A DNA stretch of 64,000 bases, taken from contig NZ_CP168030.1 in the NCBI RefSeq assembly GCF_041529975.1, positions 2,728,001 through 2,792,000 on the forward strand. The letters are read 5' to 3'. This stretch comes from Microbacterium maritypicum (GTDB lineage: Bacteria; Actinomycetota; Actinomycetes; Actinomycetales; Microbacteriaceae). How positions within the stretch are numbered: position 1 is the stretch's first letter; each line of letters opens with the position of its first letter. The position numbers and the translations under genes are program-made. The notes under the pieces were generated by a model. The model saw only the letters and a program-made list of their open reading frames with translations, searched no databases and had not been told where the DNA came from. Shown in pieces: positions 1-12,014 of the stretch.

Positions 1-669
1 GTCGTCCCCTTCGAAGAGGCCACGCATGGCTACCTCGTCGAGGGCTACGGACTGAGCGAGTGCTCCCCCGTCCTGATGGCGAACCCGGTCGCGGACAACC
101 GCGTGCCCGGCACGGTCGGGCTCCCCCTGCCCGGGACCGAATGCCGTGTCGTCGACCCGGAGAACCCGAGTGAAGACGTCCCGGCCGGATCAGCCGGAGA
201 ACTCGTCGTGCGCGGGCCCCAGGTGTTCTCGGGGTATTACGGCAAGCCCGAGGAGACGGAAGCCGTCTTTGTCGACGGCTGGTACCGGACCGGTGACATC
301 GTCACGATCGACGACGCCGGATTCGTCCGCATCGTCGATCGCATCAAGGAACTCATCATCACCGGCGGCTTCAACGTCGCGCCCACCGAGGTCGAGAACG
401 CGCTGCGCCAGCACCCCCAGGTCGCGGATGCCGCGGTCGTCGGGTTGCCGAGCGAGCACTCCGGCGAGGAGGTCGTCGCCGCCATCGTCGTGGATGCCGG
501 AACCGATGTCGATGTGGAGGCGATCCGAGATTTCGCCCGCAGCATCCTCACTCCGTACAAGGTGCCGCGTCGTGTGTTCGTGGTCGACGAGCTCCCCAAG
601 TCGTTGATCGGGAAGGTGCTCCGACGCCAGGTCAAGGAGAAGCTGCTCTCCCTGACCACCGGCGCCTGA
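1..669 (+). CDS. Acyl-CoA synthetase (AMP-forming), C-terminal part, cut by window start
   Basis: This is the C-terminal 222 codons of an ANL-superfamily ligase that activates a carboxylic acid, probably a fatty acid, to its CoA thioester through an acyl-adenylate. The frame is open to the left edge. Visible family motifs are YGLSECSP (adenylate-binding region), GWYRTGDIV followed by the hinge-like DRIKELIITGGFNVAP, and the C-terminal lysine in PKSLIGKVLRR, the position of the adenylation lysine. The family assignment is firm; the chain length of the substrate cannot be read from this part. The next gene lies 47 bases downstream in the same direction but has its own promoter-like hexamer. Confidence 0.9.
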   Translation, partial: VVPFEEATHGYLVEGYGLSECSPVLMANPVADNRVPGTVGLPLPGTECRVVDPENPSEDVPAGSAGELVVRGPQVFSGYYGKPEETEAVFVDGWYRTGDIVTIDDAGFVRIVDRIKELIITGGFNVAPTEVENALRQHPQVADAAVVGLPSEHSGEEVVAAIVVDAGTDVDVEAIRDFARSILTPYKVPRRVFVVDELPKSLIGKVLRRQVKEKLLSLTTGA

Positions 670-704
670 GGTCGTCCTCACAGGCGCCGAGCGCCGCAGC
701 GCGC

Positions 705-710
705 TACCCT
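705..710 (+). promoter_or_regulatory. -10 hexamer TACCCT for leaderless start of the DEAD-box helicase
   Basis: TACCCT is followed by six bases and then the GTG start at 717. This places the expected +1 on or next to the start codon, so the mRNA is probably leaderless. No Shine-Dalgarno sequence at normal spacing is seen. A -35 box is not clear. Confidence 0.55.
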
Positions 711-716
711 TGGGAA

Positions 717-2561
717 GTGACCCCTGAAGATGCAGTGCTGACCGACGCCCCCGAGGACTCCCCCGCGACCCCCGGATTCGAGGAGCTCGGCATCACCGGG
801 CCCGTCCTCAAAGCCATCAAGGACCTCGGCTACGAGACCCCGTCGCCCATCCAGGCGGCGACCATTCCGACGCTTCTCGCCGGCCGCGACGTCGTCGGCC
901 AGGCACAGACCGGAACGGGTAAGACCGCCGCTTTCGCGCTTCCCGTCCTCGAACGCCTCGATGTCTCCCAGAAGATCCCGCAGGCGCTCGTGCTCGCTCC
1001 CACCCGTGAGCTCGCACTCCAGGTGTGCGAGGCATTCGAGTCCTATGCCTCGAAGATGAAGGGCGTACACGTCCTCCCCGTCTACGGCGGACAGGGCTAC
1101 GGCGTGCAGCTGTCCGCGCTGCGACGCGGCGTCCACGTCATCGTCGGTACGCCCGGCCGAATCATGGACCACCTCGCCAAGGGCACACTCGACCTGTCCG
1201 AGTTGAAGTATCTGGTGCTCGATGAGGCCGATGAGATGCTGAAGATGGGCTTCGCGGAAGACGTCGAGCAGATCCTCGCGCAGACCCCGGAGGACAAGCA
1301 GGTCGCGCTGTTCTCGGCCACGATGCCGCCGCAGATCCGTCGACTCGCGCAGAAGTACCTGCGTGAGCCGGAAGAGATCAGCATCAAGTCCAAGACCGCC
1401 ACCGGCACGAACATCACGCAGCGCTACCTCGTCGTGTCGTATGCGCAGAAGGTCGATGCGCTCACCCGCATCCTCGAGGTCGAGAACTTCGACGGGATGA
1501 TCGTCTTCGTGCGCACCAAGAACGAGACCGAGACGCTGGCCGAGAAGCTGCGGGCCCGGGGATACTCCGCAGCCGCGATCAACGGCGACGTGCCCCAGGT
1601 GCAGCGCGAGCGTAGTGTCAACCAGCTCAAGGACGGCAAACTCGACATCCTCGTCGCGACCGACGTGGCCGCTCGCGGTCTCGACGTCGAGCGCATCAGC
1701 CACGTCGTCAACTTCGACATCCCCACCGACACCGAGTCGTACGTGCACCGCATCGGTCGCACGGGTCGTGCGGGACGATCGGGCGATGCGATCAGCTTCA
1801 TCACCCCGCGCGAGCGCTACCTCCTGAAGCACATCGAGAAGGCCACCCGTCAGCAGCCCGCTCAGATGCAGCTGCCTAGCACGGAGGACGTGAACACCAC
1901 GCGTCTGAACCGCTTCGACGACGCGATCACCACCGCACTGTCGGAGACCGGCCGCATCGACGCTTTCCGCGACATCGTCGCCCACTACGTCCGCCACCAC
2001 GACGTCCCCGAGGCCGACGTGGCAGCAGCTCTCGCCGTGGTCGCTCAGGGCGACAAGCCGCTGCTCCTGGACCCGGCCAACGATCCGCTGACGAAGGCTG
2101 TCGAAGCAGATAATCGCCCTCCGCGCGAGCGCACGGGACGGGACGCGCGTGAGTCCCGCGAACCGCGTGAGCGTCGAGGTCGCGGCGACTACACGGCATA
2201 CCGCATCGAGGTCGGTCGCCGTCATCGGGTCGAACCGCGCCAGATCGTCGGTGCCCTCGCGAACGAAGGCGGCCTCGGCCGTGACGACTTCGGCGCGATC
2301 AACATCCGTCCCGACTTCTCGGTCGTCGAGCTTCCGGCGAACATGAGTCCGACCGTCCTGGAGAAGCTTCGCGACACCCGCATCTCCGGTCGGTTGATCG
2401 AGATCAAGCCCGACCGCGGCCCCGCCGGCGCGCGCCGCAGCGGCCCGCGTGAGGGTGGACGCGACGCGGGAGACCGGTTCGAGCGTCGTGACCGCGACGA
2501 GCGACCGGCTCGCGACAGCCGCGACGAGAAGCCGTTCCGCAAGCCCCGTCACAAGAGCTGA
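717..2561 (+). CDS. deaD: DEAD-box ATP-dependent RNA helicase with DbpA-type RNA-binding tail
   Basis: This 614-residue helicase remodels RNA duplexes, probably in ribosome assembly or mRNA decay. Motifs in order are the Q motif region, AQTGTGKT (Walker A), PTRELA, the DEAD box in VLDEADEM, SATMP, VATDVAARGLD and HRIGRTGRAGRSG. After the two RecA-like domains, roughly residues 15-380, comes a DbpA-like RNA-binding domain (about residues 480-560, YRIEVGRRHRVEPRQIVGA), then a tail of about 50 residues rich in Arg, Asp, Gly and Glu that looks disordered. The GTG start is chosen because it sits six bases after TACCCT. The CsdA/DeaD subgroup name rests on the DbpA-type domain and length. Confidence 0.93.
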   Translation: MTPEDAVLTDAPEDSPATPGFEELGITGPVLKAIKDLGYETPSPIQAATIPTLLAGRDVVGQAQTGTGKTAAFALPVLERLDVSQKIPQALVLAPTRELALQVCEAFESYASKMKGVHVLPVYGGQGYGVQLSALRRGVHVIVGTPGRIMDHLAKGTLDLSELKYLVLDEADEMLKMGFAEDVEQILAQTPEDKQVALFSATMPPQIRRLAQKYLREPEEISIKSKTATGTNITQRYLVVSYAQKVDALTRILEVENFDGMIVFVRTKNETETLAEKLRARGYSAAAINGDVPQVQRERSVNQLKDGKLDILVATDVAARGLDVERISHVVNFDIPTDTESYVHRIGRTGRAGRSGDAISFITPRERYLLKHIEKATRQQPAQMQLPSTEDVNTTRLNRFDDAITTALSETGRIDAFRDIVAHYVRHHDVPEADVAAALAVVAQGDKPLLLDPANDPLTKAVEADNRPPRERTGRDARESREPRERRGRGDYTAYRIEVGRRHRVEPRQIVGALANEGGLGRDDFGAINIRPDFSVVELPANMSPTVLEKLRDTRISGRLIEIKPDRGPAGARRSGPREGGRDAGDRFERRDRDERPARDSRDEKPFRKPRHKS

Positions 2562-2584
2562 CGCCGCATCGCGCGCGGTTCGGA

Positions 2585-5394
<2,810 letters not shown>

Positions 5395-5420
5395 CGAGCG
5401 GGCACCGACACCGATGGGGT

Positions 5421-6518
5421 CTACGCGCCGACAGGCACCGCCGACACCGTGGTGTCGATCGTGAACTGCCCGAGCACCCGGGTGCCGACGTAGAGCACGG
5501 CGGTCTGCCCAGGCGCGACCCCGTCGAGCGGGACCTCCGGCGTCACCCGGACCCCGTCGTCCGAGACCACGGCACGTGCGGCGACCGGCTCGGAGTGCGC
5601 GCGGATCTGCACGTGACACTCGAACGAGGACTCCGTCGGCGCGGCCCCGGCCCAGCTGAACCGCTCCCCTGCGATCTCCGCGATCGCGAGAGCCTCCTTG
5701 GGTCCGACCACGACGGTGTTCGACACCGGTCGGACTTCGAGCACGAAGCGAGGCTTGCCGTCCGCCGCGGGCACACCGAGCTTGAGGCCGCGGCGCTGTC
5801 CCACCGTGAAGGCATGCGCCCCCTCGTGCGAGCCGACGACCTCCCCGCTGCGATCCACGATCTCGCCCGTGGCGGTTCCGACCTTCTCAGCGAGCCATCC
5901 TCGGGTGTCCCCGTCGGGGATGAAGCAGATGTCGTGGCTGTCCGGCTTCTGGGCGACGGTCAGGCCGCGTGCGGCCGCCTCGGCACGAACGATCGCCTTC
6001 GAGGGGGTCGTTCCGAGCGGGAAGTACGTGTGTGCGAGCTGCTCAGCGTTCAGCACACCCAGGACGTACGACTGGTCCTTGGCGTTGTCCGACGCCCGGT
6101 GCAGCTCCAGTCCGTCGGCACCGTCGACGAGCGTGGCATAGTGCCCGGTGCACACGGCGTCGAAGCCGAGCTCGATCGCGCGCTCCAGGAGGGCCGCGAA
6201 CTTGATCTTCTCGTTGCAGCGCATGCAGGGGTTGGGCGTTCGTCCTGCCTGGTACTCGGAGATGAAGTCCTCGATGACATCGTCGCGGAAACGCTCGGAG
6301 AAGTCCCACACGTAGAACGGGATGCCGAGCAGGTCGGCGGCGCGGCGGGCATCGAGCGCATCCTCGATCGTGCAGCACCCGCGACTACCCGTGCGGAGCG
6401 TTCCACCGGCTCTGGAGAGCGCCAGGTGCACACCGACCACGTCGTGCCCCGCCTCCACGGCTCTTGCTGCCGCGACGGCGGAGTCGACGCCGCCGCTCAT
6501 CGCCGCAAGGATCCGCAT
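5421..6518 (-). CDS. mnmA: tRNA-specific 2-thiouridylase MnmA
   Basis: MnmA adds sulfur at C2 of the wobble uridine of tRNAs for Lys, Glu and Gln, using ATP. The 365-residue protein opens with the PP-loop [12 protein letters not shown], has the catalytic cysteine in NPCMRCN (Cys101) and its partner in DSHDICF (Cys198), and ends with the beta-barrel domain. Length matches the family. Its neighbour upstream is a cysteine desulfurase, the usual sulfur donor, nine bases away. Even so, TAGACT six bases before the ATG suggests that mnmA can also be transcribed on its own without a leader. That hexamer overlaps the desulfurase stop codon. Confidence 0.97.
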   Translation of the reverse strand: MRILAAMSGGVDSAVAAARAVEAGHDVVGVHLALSRAGGTLRTGSRGCCTIEDALDARRAADLLGIPFYVWDFSERFRDDVIEDFISEYQAGRTPNPCMRCNEKIKFAALLERAIELGFDAVCTGHYATLVDGADGLELHRASDNAKDQSYVLGVLNAEQLAHTYFPLGTTPSKAIVRAEAAARGLTVAQKPDSHDICFIPDGDTRGWLAEKVGTATGEIVDRSGEVVGSHEGAHAFTVGQRRGLKLGVPAADGKPRFVLEVRPVSNTVVVGPKEALAIAEIAGERFSWAGAAPTESSFECHVQIRAHSEPVAARAVVSDDGVRVTPEVPLDGVAPGQTAVLYVGTRVLGQFTIDTTVSAVPVGA

Positions 6519-6524
6519 GGGAAC

Positions 6525-6530
6525 AGTCTA
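6525..6530 (-). promoter_or_regulatory. -10 hexamer TAGACT for mnmA, containing the upstream stop codon
   Basis: TAGACT on the minus strand is followed by GTTCCC and the ATG of mnmA, a gap of six bases. Its first three bases are the TAG stop of the cysteine desulfurase gene, so the promoter element and the stop codon share sequence. Confidence 0.5.
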
Positions 6531-7703
6531 CGAGCGTGCGCCTGTGCCGGCGCCGGAAGCTCGCGCATAGGCGTCGCCGATCGCGGCGAGCACCGCTTCG
6601 ACATCGGCGTCCGTCGACGTCCGACCCAGCGAGAATCGCAGCACGCTGCGCGCATCCCGCTCGCTCCGCCCCATCGCCATCACGACGTGCGACGGCTCGG
6701 CGACGCCTGCCTGGCACGCCGATCCGGTCGACGCCGCCACCCCGGCGACGTCGAGGAGGAACAACAGGCTCTCCCCCACCGCACCGGGGAACAGCACCTG
6801 CGCGTTGCCCGGCAGCCGGTCCGTCGGATCGCCCAGGAGCTCGGCTGCCGGCACTGCGGAACGTAGGCCCGAGACGAGACGGTCGCGCAGCACACGCAAT
6901 CGCGCGGCCTCCTCCGTCCGCTCGGACTCGGCGAGCTCGAGTGCAGTGGCGAACGCCGCAGCCCCGGCGACGTCCTGGGTTCCGGCCCGGAGGCCTCGTT
7001 GCTGCGCGCCGCCGCGCAGGACGGCCGTCATTCGAGCGGTGCGAGCTGTGACGAGCACCCCGACGCCGACGGGAGCCGCGATCTTGTGCCCGGCGAGACT
7101 CATGGCCACGAGCCCCACTCCTCCGGCGGAATCTCCACGCAGATCACGGAACGACAGCGGTACATGTCCGAGCGCGGCGACGGCGTCGAGGTGGAGCGCC
7201 ACACCCGCCGTCGCGGCGGCGGCGGCAAGCGCCGCCGCGTCGTTGATCGTGCCCGCCTCATTGTTCGCGACGAGCGCGGTGGCGAGCGCGGCGCCCGGAA
7301 GCCGGAGAGCGAACTGCTCGGGATCGATCCGCGCCTGGGCGGTCACCGGCACCCGGCGCAGCTCGGCGCCGTCTTCCACGAGCGCGGCCACGGTATCCAT
7401 CGTGGCGTGGTGCTCGGCTTCGGGCATCACGATCGCCGTCGTGCCGTCGGGGCGGGCCCGCCACAGCCCCTGCAACGCCAGATTGATCGACTCGGTGCCA
7501 CCCGAGGTGAACACGATCTCGATCGGGTCGGCATCGAGCACCGCGGCGACCCGCTCGCGGTATTCCTCGAGCAGTCGGCGGGCATCCTGGCCGGCGCCGT
7601 GCGTGGAGGAGGCGTTGCCGACGGTCTCCGTGGCGGCAAGCCAGGCGTCACGCGCTTCGGGGCGCAGAGGCGTGGTCGCCGCATGATCGAGATAGTGCCG
7701 CAT
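6528..7703 (-). CDS. Cysteine desulfurase, IscS/NifS class
   Basis: This PLP enzyme takes sulfur from L-cysteine to form an enzyme persulfide and alanine. The 391-residue protein shows YLDHAATTPL at the N-terminus, SGGTESINLAL, EAEHHA, and the PLP-binding lysine in SLAGHKIAAP (Lys207). The mobile-loop catalytic cysteine is in STGSACQAG (Cys330). Its position directly upstream of mnmA points to supply of sulfur for tRNA 2-thiouridine; a general Fe-S role is also possible. A GAGAAT hexamer six bases before the ATG fits a leaderless start, though AAGG just before the ATG could also be read as a poorly spaced ribosome site. Confidence 0.95.
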   Translation of the reverse strand: MRHYLDHAATTPLRPEARDAWLAATETVGNASSTHGAGQDARRLLEEYRERVAAVLDADPIEIVFTSGGTESINLALQGLWRARPDGTTAIVMPEAEHHATMDTVAALVEDGAELRRVPVTAQARIDPEQFALRLPGAALATALVANNEAGTINDAAALAAAAATAGVALHLDAVAALGHVPLSFRDLRGDSAGGVGLVAMSLAGHKIAAPVGVGVLVTARTARMTAVLRGGAQQRGLRAGTQDVAGAAAFATALELAESERTEEAARLRVLRDRLVSGLRSAVPAAELLGDPTDRLPGNAQVLFPGAVGESLLFLLDVAGVAASTGSACQAGVAEPSHVVMAMGRSERDARSVLRFSLGRTSTDADVEAVLAAIGDAYARASGAGTGARS

Positions 7704-7791
7704 CCTTCGATTCTCTCGCGAAACCCGCCCTGCCGGGTCTCCGTCCGTGGAACCCGGTACGCCCTGACATGAGACTGCAACACATCGCGCC

Positions 7792-7797
7792 TAGTGT
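7792..7797 (+). promoter_or_regulatory. Promoter of the glg operon (TAGTGT, leaderless)
   Basis: TAGTGT is followed by six bases and the ATG of glgX. A weak -35 candidate TGAGAC lies 16 bases upstream (7770-7775). No ribosome binding site precedes the ATG. Confidence 0.55.
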
Positions 7798-7803
7798 GTA
7801 CTC

Positions 7804-9876
7804 ATGCCCGCGTTCCGAGACCTGACCGTGCCCGGCGGCACCACCCTCGACAACCTCGGCGTCCGTCTGCACGACGGCGTCGGCACCCTGCGCGTCTGGT
7901 CGCAGAACGCCTCGTCCATCGAGCTGGTCGTGTTCGACTCCACCGACCTGGACTGGGCGACCGACGAGGTTCCGCTCGAACGGCTGGCAGGAGGCGTCTG
8001 GGAGATCACCACGGAGCTCCTTCAGCCCGGCGTCCGCTACGCCGTCCGCGTCGGCGGGCCCCACGGCCCGGGAAACACCTTCAACCCGGAGACGCTGTTG
8101 CTGGACCCGTATGCACGGGGCCTGGCCCAGGGCGACGGCTACGAGGAGTGGCGTTCGGTCGTCATCGTCGACGGCTTCGACTGGGGCGATTCCCAGAAGC
8201 CTCGTATCCCGCTCGACCGCACGGTGATCTACGAGGGGCATCTCAAGGGACTCACCAAGCGTCACCCCGATGTGCCGCCCGCCCTGCACGGCACCTATGC
8301 GGGCCTCGCCCATCCCGCGATGATCGAGTACTTCCACTCGCTGGGCATCACCTCCATCGAGCTCCTCCCCGTGCACGCCTTCGTGCCGGAGCCGCGCCTG
8401 CTCGAACGCGGACTCACCAACTACTGGGGCTACAACACCCTGAATTTCTTCACCCCGCACACCGCCTACGCGACCGAGGACGCGCGCAAAGAAGGACCGG
8501 AGGCCGTCCTCGCCGAGTTCAAGGGGATGGTGCGGCTGCTGCACGAGGCCGGCCTCGAAGTGATCCTCGACGTCGTGTACAACCACACCTCCGAAGAGGG
8601 CATCGGCGGTCCCCGCTCGAGCCTGCGCGGCATCGACAACGCCCACTACTACCGCCAGGACGAGTCCGGCGTCTACGTCGACACCACCGGGTGCGGCAAC
8701 ACGCTGAACACGGCGACCGATGCCGGGGCCAGACTCGTCCTCGACTCCCTCCGCTATTGGGCTCAGGAGATGCAGATCGACGGCTTCCGCTTCGACCTCG
8801 CCACCGCGATCGCCCGCGACGGGGCACACACCTACACGCCGGAGCATCCGCTCCTGCAGGCCATCGCGGATGACCCGATCCTCGCCGACACCAAGCTCAT
8901 CGCCGAGCCGTGGGACGTCGGTCTCGGCGGGTGGCAGACGGGGAACTTCCCGTCGGGATGGCACGAGTGGAACGACCGCTATCGCGACCGCGTACGCAAC
9001 TTCTGGCTCAGCGACATCGACTATGCACGACGTGCGTCCGCCCCGGTGGGCGTCGGTGGGTTCGCGACCCGACTCGCCGGATCCTCCAACACGTTCAGCG
9101 AAGACCGGGGGCCGCTCGCCAGCGTGAACTTCGTCACGGCACACGACGGCTTCACCCTGCACGATCTCGTCTCGTACGACGTCAAGCACAATGAAGCGAA
9201 CGGTGAGCAGAACCGCGACGGTGCCGACATGAACCGCGCCTTCAACCACGGTGTCGAGGGGCCTACGGATGACCCGACGATCCTCGCCGCGCGGCGCAAA
9301 GCGATGCGCAACCTTCTCGGGACGCTGCTCCTCTCGGCCGGCATCCCGATGCTCACGGCGGGCGACGAGGTCGGACGCACCCAGCGCGGCAACAACAACG
9401 CCTATGCTCAGGACTCCGCTCTCACCTGGCTCGCCTGGGATTTCGAGCCCTGGCAGGAGGACCTCCGCGCCCATGTCTCACGCCTGATCCGGTTGCGGCA
9501 GGAGAACCCGGCATTGCGCCCCGGCCGCTACGCGCGACTCGGCGAGCACATCCCGAATGCCTCGGTCATGGACTGGTTCGACCAGAACGGCGAGACGATG
9601 GAGCAGGGCCAGTGGGCCGACCCCGGCAACCGGACCCTCCAGTACGTCGCCGCCTCCACCCCCGATACCGAGGCCTACAACCGCATCCTGCTCATCGTGC
9701 ACGGGACGGAGTCACCCATCGACGTGCGCCTCCCCGACGAGATCGAGGGCGCGACCCGCTTCGTGTCGCTGTGGTCGAGCGCTCAGGAGCGGCCTTCCGA
9801 CGAGCAGGAGATCTTCGCGCCCGGCGATGTGCTTCCCGTCTCCGGTACATCGATGAGGCTGTTCCGCGTCGAATGA
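7804..9876 (+). CDS. glgX: Glycogen debranching enzyme GlgX
   Basis: GlgX is an isoamylase-type GH13 enzyme that cleaves alpha-1,6 branches of glycogen. The 690-residue protein has an N-terminal CBM48 domain (about residues 15-110) followed by the TIM barrel. Key motifs are DVVYNHTSEEG, the nucleophile region GFRFDLATA, the acid/base region LIAEPWDVG, and VTAHDGFTLHD. The C-terminal beta domain is complete. It is first in a cluster with glgE and glgB, so branch removal and branch building or elongation are encoded together. The start follows the TAGTGT hexamer by six bases. Confidence 0.96.
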   Translation: MPAFRDLTVPGGTTLDNLGVRLHDGVGTLRVWSQNASSIELVVFDSTDLDWATDEVPLERLAGGVWEITTELLQPGVRYAVRVGGPHGPGNTFNPETLLLDPYARGLAQGDGYEEWRSVVIVDGFDWGDSQKPRIPLDRTVIYEGHLKGLTKRHPDVPPALHGTYAGLAHPAMIEYFHSLGITSIELLPVHAFVPEPRLLERGLTNYWGYNTLNFFTPHTAYATEDARKEGPEAVLAEFKGMVRLLHEAGLEVILDVVYNHTSEEGIGGPRSSLRGIDNAHYYRQDESGVYVDTTGCGNTLNTATDAGARLVLDSLRYWAQEMQIDGFRFDLATAIARDGAHTYTPEHPLLQAIADDPILADTKLIAEPWDVGLGGWQTGNFPSGWHEWNDRYRDRVRNFWLSDIDYARRASAPVGVGGFATRLAGSSNTFSEDRGPLASVNFVTAHDGFTLHDLVSYDVKHNEANGEQNRDGADMNRAFNHGVEGPTDDPTILAARRKAMRNLLGTLLLSAGIPMLTAGDEVGRTQRGNNNAYAQDSALTWLAWDFEPWQEDLRAHVSRLIRLRQENPALRPGRYARLGEHIPNASVMDWFDQNGETMEQGQWADPGNRTLQYVAASTPDTEAYNRILLIVHGTESPIDVRLPDEIEGATRFVSLWSSAQERPSDEQEIFAPGDVLPVSGTSMRLFRVE

Positions 9877-9929
9877 ACCCGGCTCCCGACGCACCACGCG
9901 GCGCGCTACCCGCGACCACGACGGCGCGG

Positions 9930-9935
9930 TACATT
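9930..9935 (+). promoter_or_regulatory. Possible internal -10 hexamer TACATT for glgE
   Basis: TACATT is followed by CGGGAT and then a GTG in the glgE frame. This is the same six-base gap seen at other starts in the window and suggests a second, leaderless promoter inside the glg operon. An out-of-frame ATG overlaps this GTG by one base. Confidence 0.4.
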
Positions 9936-9941
9936 CGGGAT

Positions 9942-12014
9942 GTGGCTGCACGTGCTGGTACTCGGTCCTCGGCTCTTCGGAGCCCCGCTCAGATCCCGAC
10001 GCGCGCCTTCGGCGACGCGGATGTCCCGGGCTCGCTTCGCTCCACTCGCATCCCGCTGCTCGATCCGACACCTGCAGTGCCCGGCGGCTTCGCGCCGAAG
10101 GCCTTCGTGGGCGAGGTCGTCCCGTTCACCGTGGTCTCGTTCCGCGAGGGCCACGACATCATCGGTGTGCAGGTGCGCCTCACGTCGCCCACGGGCGAGG
10201 AGAGCCTGCACCGGCTGACCGCCCGGAGCGACGGCACGGACCGGTGGGCGGCGGAGATCGCGCTCGACGAGCAGGGTGCATGGCGCTATCGGTTCGAAGC
10301 GTTCTCCGACGACTTCGCAACCTGGGCCCACGCCGCGGAGCTGAAGGTCGCAGCCGGTGTCGACGTGCCGGTGATGGCCGCGCTCGGCGCAGAGCTGCTC
10401 GCGCGGGCCGCCGCTGAGAAGGACCGCCCCGCCGCCCAGCGGAAACGTCTGCTCGCGGACGCCGAGTCGCTGCGGACCGGGGATGGCGAAACGGCACTCG
10501 CGCTCTCCACCGATTCCGGACTGGCTGATGTCTTCCTGGCCCGCCCTCTGACGACCCTGCGTTCCGCCACCGAGCGACAGACGCTCAACGTGGACCGTGC
10601 CGCGGCGGGCGTCGGTGCGTGGTACGAGTTCTTCCCGCGATCGGAGGGCGCGAAGCGGCTCAAGGACGGGACCGTGAAGAGCGGGACGTTCCGCACGGCA
10701 GCCAAACGCTTGCCGGAGGTCGCCGCGATGGGTTTCGACGTGGTCTATCTGGTTCCGATCCATCCGATCGGTACCACCAACCGCAAGGGGCGCAACAACA
10801 CACTCACAGCGGAGCGGGGTGATCCCGGATCCCCATATGCGATTGGCTCCGCCGAGGGCGGTCACGACGCGATCCACCCGGACCTGGGATCGCCGGCCGA
10901 CTTCCGCGCCTTCGTTCGCGCGGCGCACGGAGCCGGCCTCGAAGTCGCACTCGACCTCGCACTCCAGGCCGCCCCGGACCACCCCTGGGTGCGCGAGCAC
11001 CCCGAGTGGTTCACGACCCTCCCCGACGGCAGCATCGCGTACGCCGAGAACCCGCCGAAGAAGTACCAGGACATCTACCCGCTCAACTTCGACAACGACC
11101 CCGATGGCATCGCGGCCGAGATGTTGCGGATCGTGAAGCACTGGGTGGCCCAGGGGGTGAAGATCTTCCGGGTCGACAACCCCCACACCAAGCCGCTGCA
11201 GTTCTGGGAGTGGCTGATCCGCGAGATCGGCGCCGTCGATCCGGACGTGATCTTCCTCGCGGAGGCCTTCACCCGCCCCGCCGTCATGCGTGCCCTGGCC
11301 GCCGTCGGTTTCCAGCAGAGCTACAGCTACTTCACGTGGCGGAATACCAAGAGCGAACTGGAGGAATTCCTCACCTCCGTGTCGCAGGAGACTTCCGACT
11401 ACATGCGGCCCAACCTCTTCGTGAACACCCATGACATCCTGACCGAGTACCTGCAGTTCGGCGGTCGCGCGGCGTACCGTATCCGTGCCTGCATCGCCGC
11501 CACCGCAGGGCCCGTTTACGGGGTGTACGCCGGCTACGAGCTCTTCGAGAACGTGGCGAGGCCCGGGTCGGAAGAGAACATCGACAACGAGAAGTACGAG
11601 TTCAAGTTCCGCGACTGGTCGGGCGCAGAGGCCCGCGGCGAATCGCTCGCTCCTCTGCTCCGGCGCCTCAACGAGATCCGCGCAGCTCACCCCGCACTCG
11701 GCCAGCTCAGGAACTTCCGGGCGCACTGGAGCGACGACGATGCCGTCCTCGTGTACAGCAAGCACCTGCCGGCGCCGTTCACCGGTACCGGACGTCCCGA
11801 TACCGTCATCGTGGTGGCGAACGTCGACCCGCACTCCGTGCGCGAGACGACCGTGCACCTCGACAGCACGCAATGGGGCATCCCGCTCGGCGATCCGTTC
11901 GAGGTCGAAGACCTGCTCACCGGCGCCGTCTGGACGTGGAACGATCACAACTATGTGCGGCTCGACGCCTTCGCCGAGCCGGTGCACATCCTGAAGGTGA
12001 GGGAGCGAGCATGA
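9942..12014 (+). CDS. glgE: Alpha-1,4-glucan:maltose-1-phosphate maltosyltransferase GlgE
   Basis: GlgE extends alpha-glucan chains with maltosyl units from maltose 1-phosphate. Family signatures are [10 protein letters not shown], the nucleophile region [12 protein letters not shown], the acid/base region FLAEAFTRP, and the [12 protein letters not shown] substrate loop. The N-terminal domain begins near [11 protein letters not shown] place the start at GTG 9942, six bases after TACATT. The alternative is ATG 9873, which overlaps the glgX stop as ATGA and adds 23 residues; the added codons have weaker third-position GC. No treS or maltokinase gene is in the window, so the source of maltose 1-phosphate is encoded elsewhere. 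Confidence 0.95.
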   Translation: MAARAGTRSSALRSPAQIPTRAFGDADVPGSLRSTRIPLLDPTPAVPGGFAPKAFVGEVVPFTVVSFREGHDIIGVQVRLTSPTGEESLHRLTARSDGTDRWAAEIALDEQGAWRYRFEAFSDDFATWAHAAELKVAAGVDVPVMAALGAELLARAAAEKDRPAAQRKRLLADAESLRTGDGETALALSTDSGLADVFLARPLTTLRSATERQTLNVDRAAAGVGAWYEFFPRSEGAKRLKDGTVKSGTFRTAAKRLPEVAAMGFDVVYLVPIHPIGTTNRKGRNNTLTAERGDPGSPYAIGSAEGGHDAIHPDLGSPADFRAFVRAAHGAGLEVALDLALQAAPDHPWVREHPEWFTTLPDGSIAYAENPPKKYQDIYPLNFDNDPDGIAAEMLRIVKHWVAQGVKIFRVDNPHTKPLQFWEWLIREIGAVDPDVIFLAEAFTRPAVMRALAAVGFQQSYSYFTWRNTKSELEEFLTSVSQETSDYMRPNLFVNTHDILTEYLQFGGRAAYRIRACIAATAGPVYGVYAGYELFENVARPGSEENIDNEKYEFKFRDWSGAEARGESLAPLLRRLNEIRAAHPALGQLRNFRAHWSDDDAVLVYSKHLPAPFTGTGRPDTVIVVANVDPHSVRETTVHLDSTQWGIPLGDPFEVEDLLTGAVWTWNDHNYVRLDAFAEPVHILKVRERA

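Noticed and set aside
678..2552. Very long open frame opposite the DEAD-box helicase
   Set aside because: It mirrors the third-position GC of the helicase on the other strand, has no motif of any family, and the helicase motifs are complete.
9940..10218. ATG-started short frame at the glgE start
   Set aside because: The ATG overlaps the glgE GTG by chance; the translation is Arg/Ser/Pro-rich shadow and the GlgE frame is conserved across this stretch.
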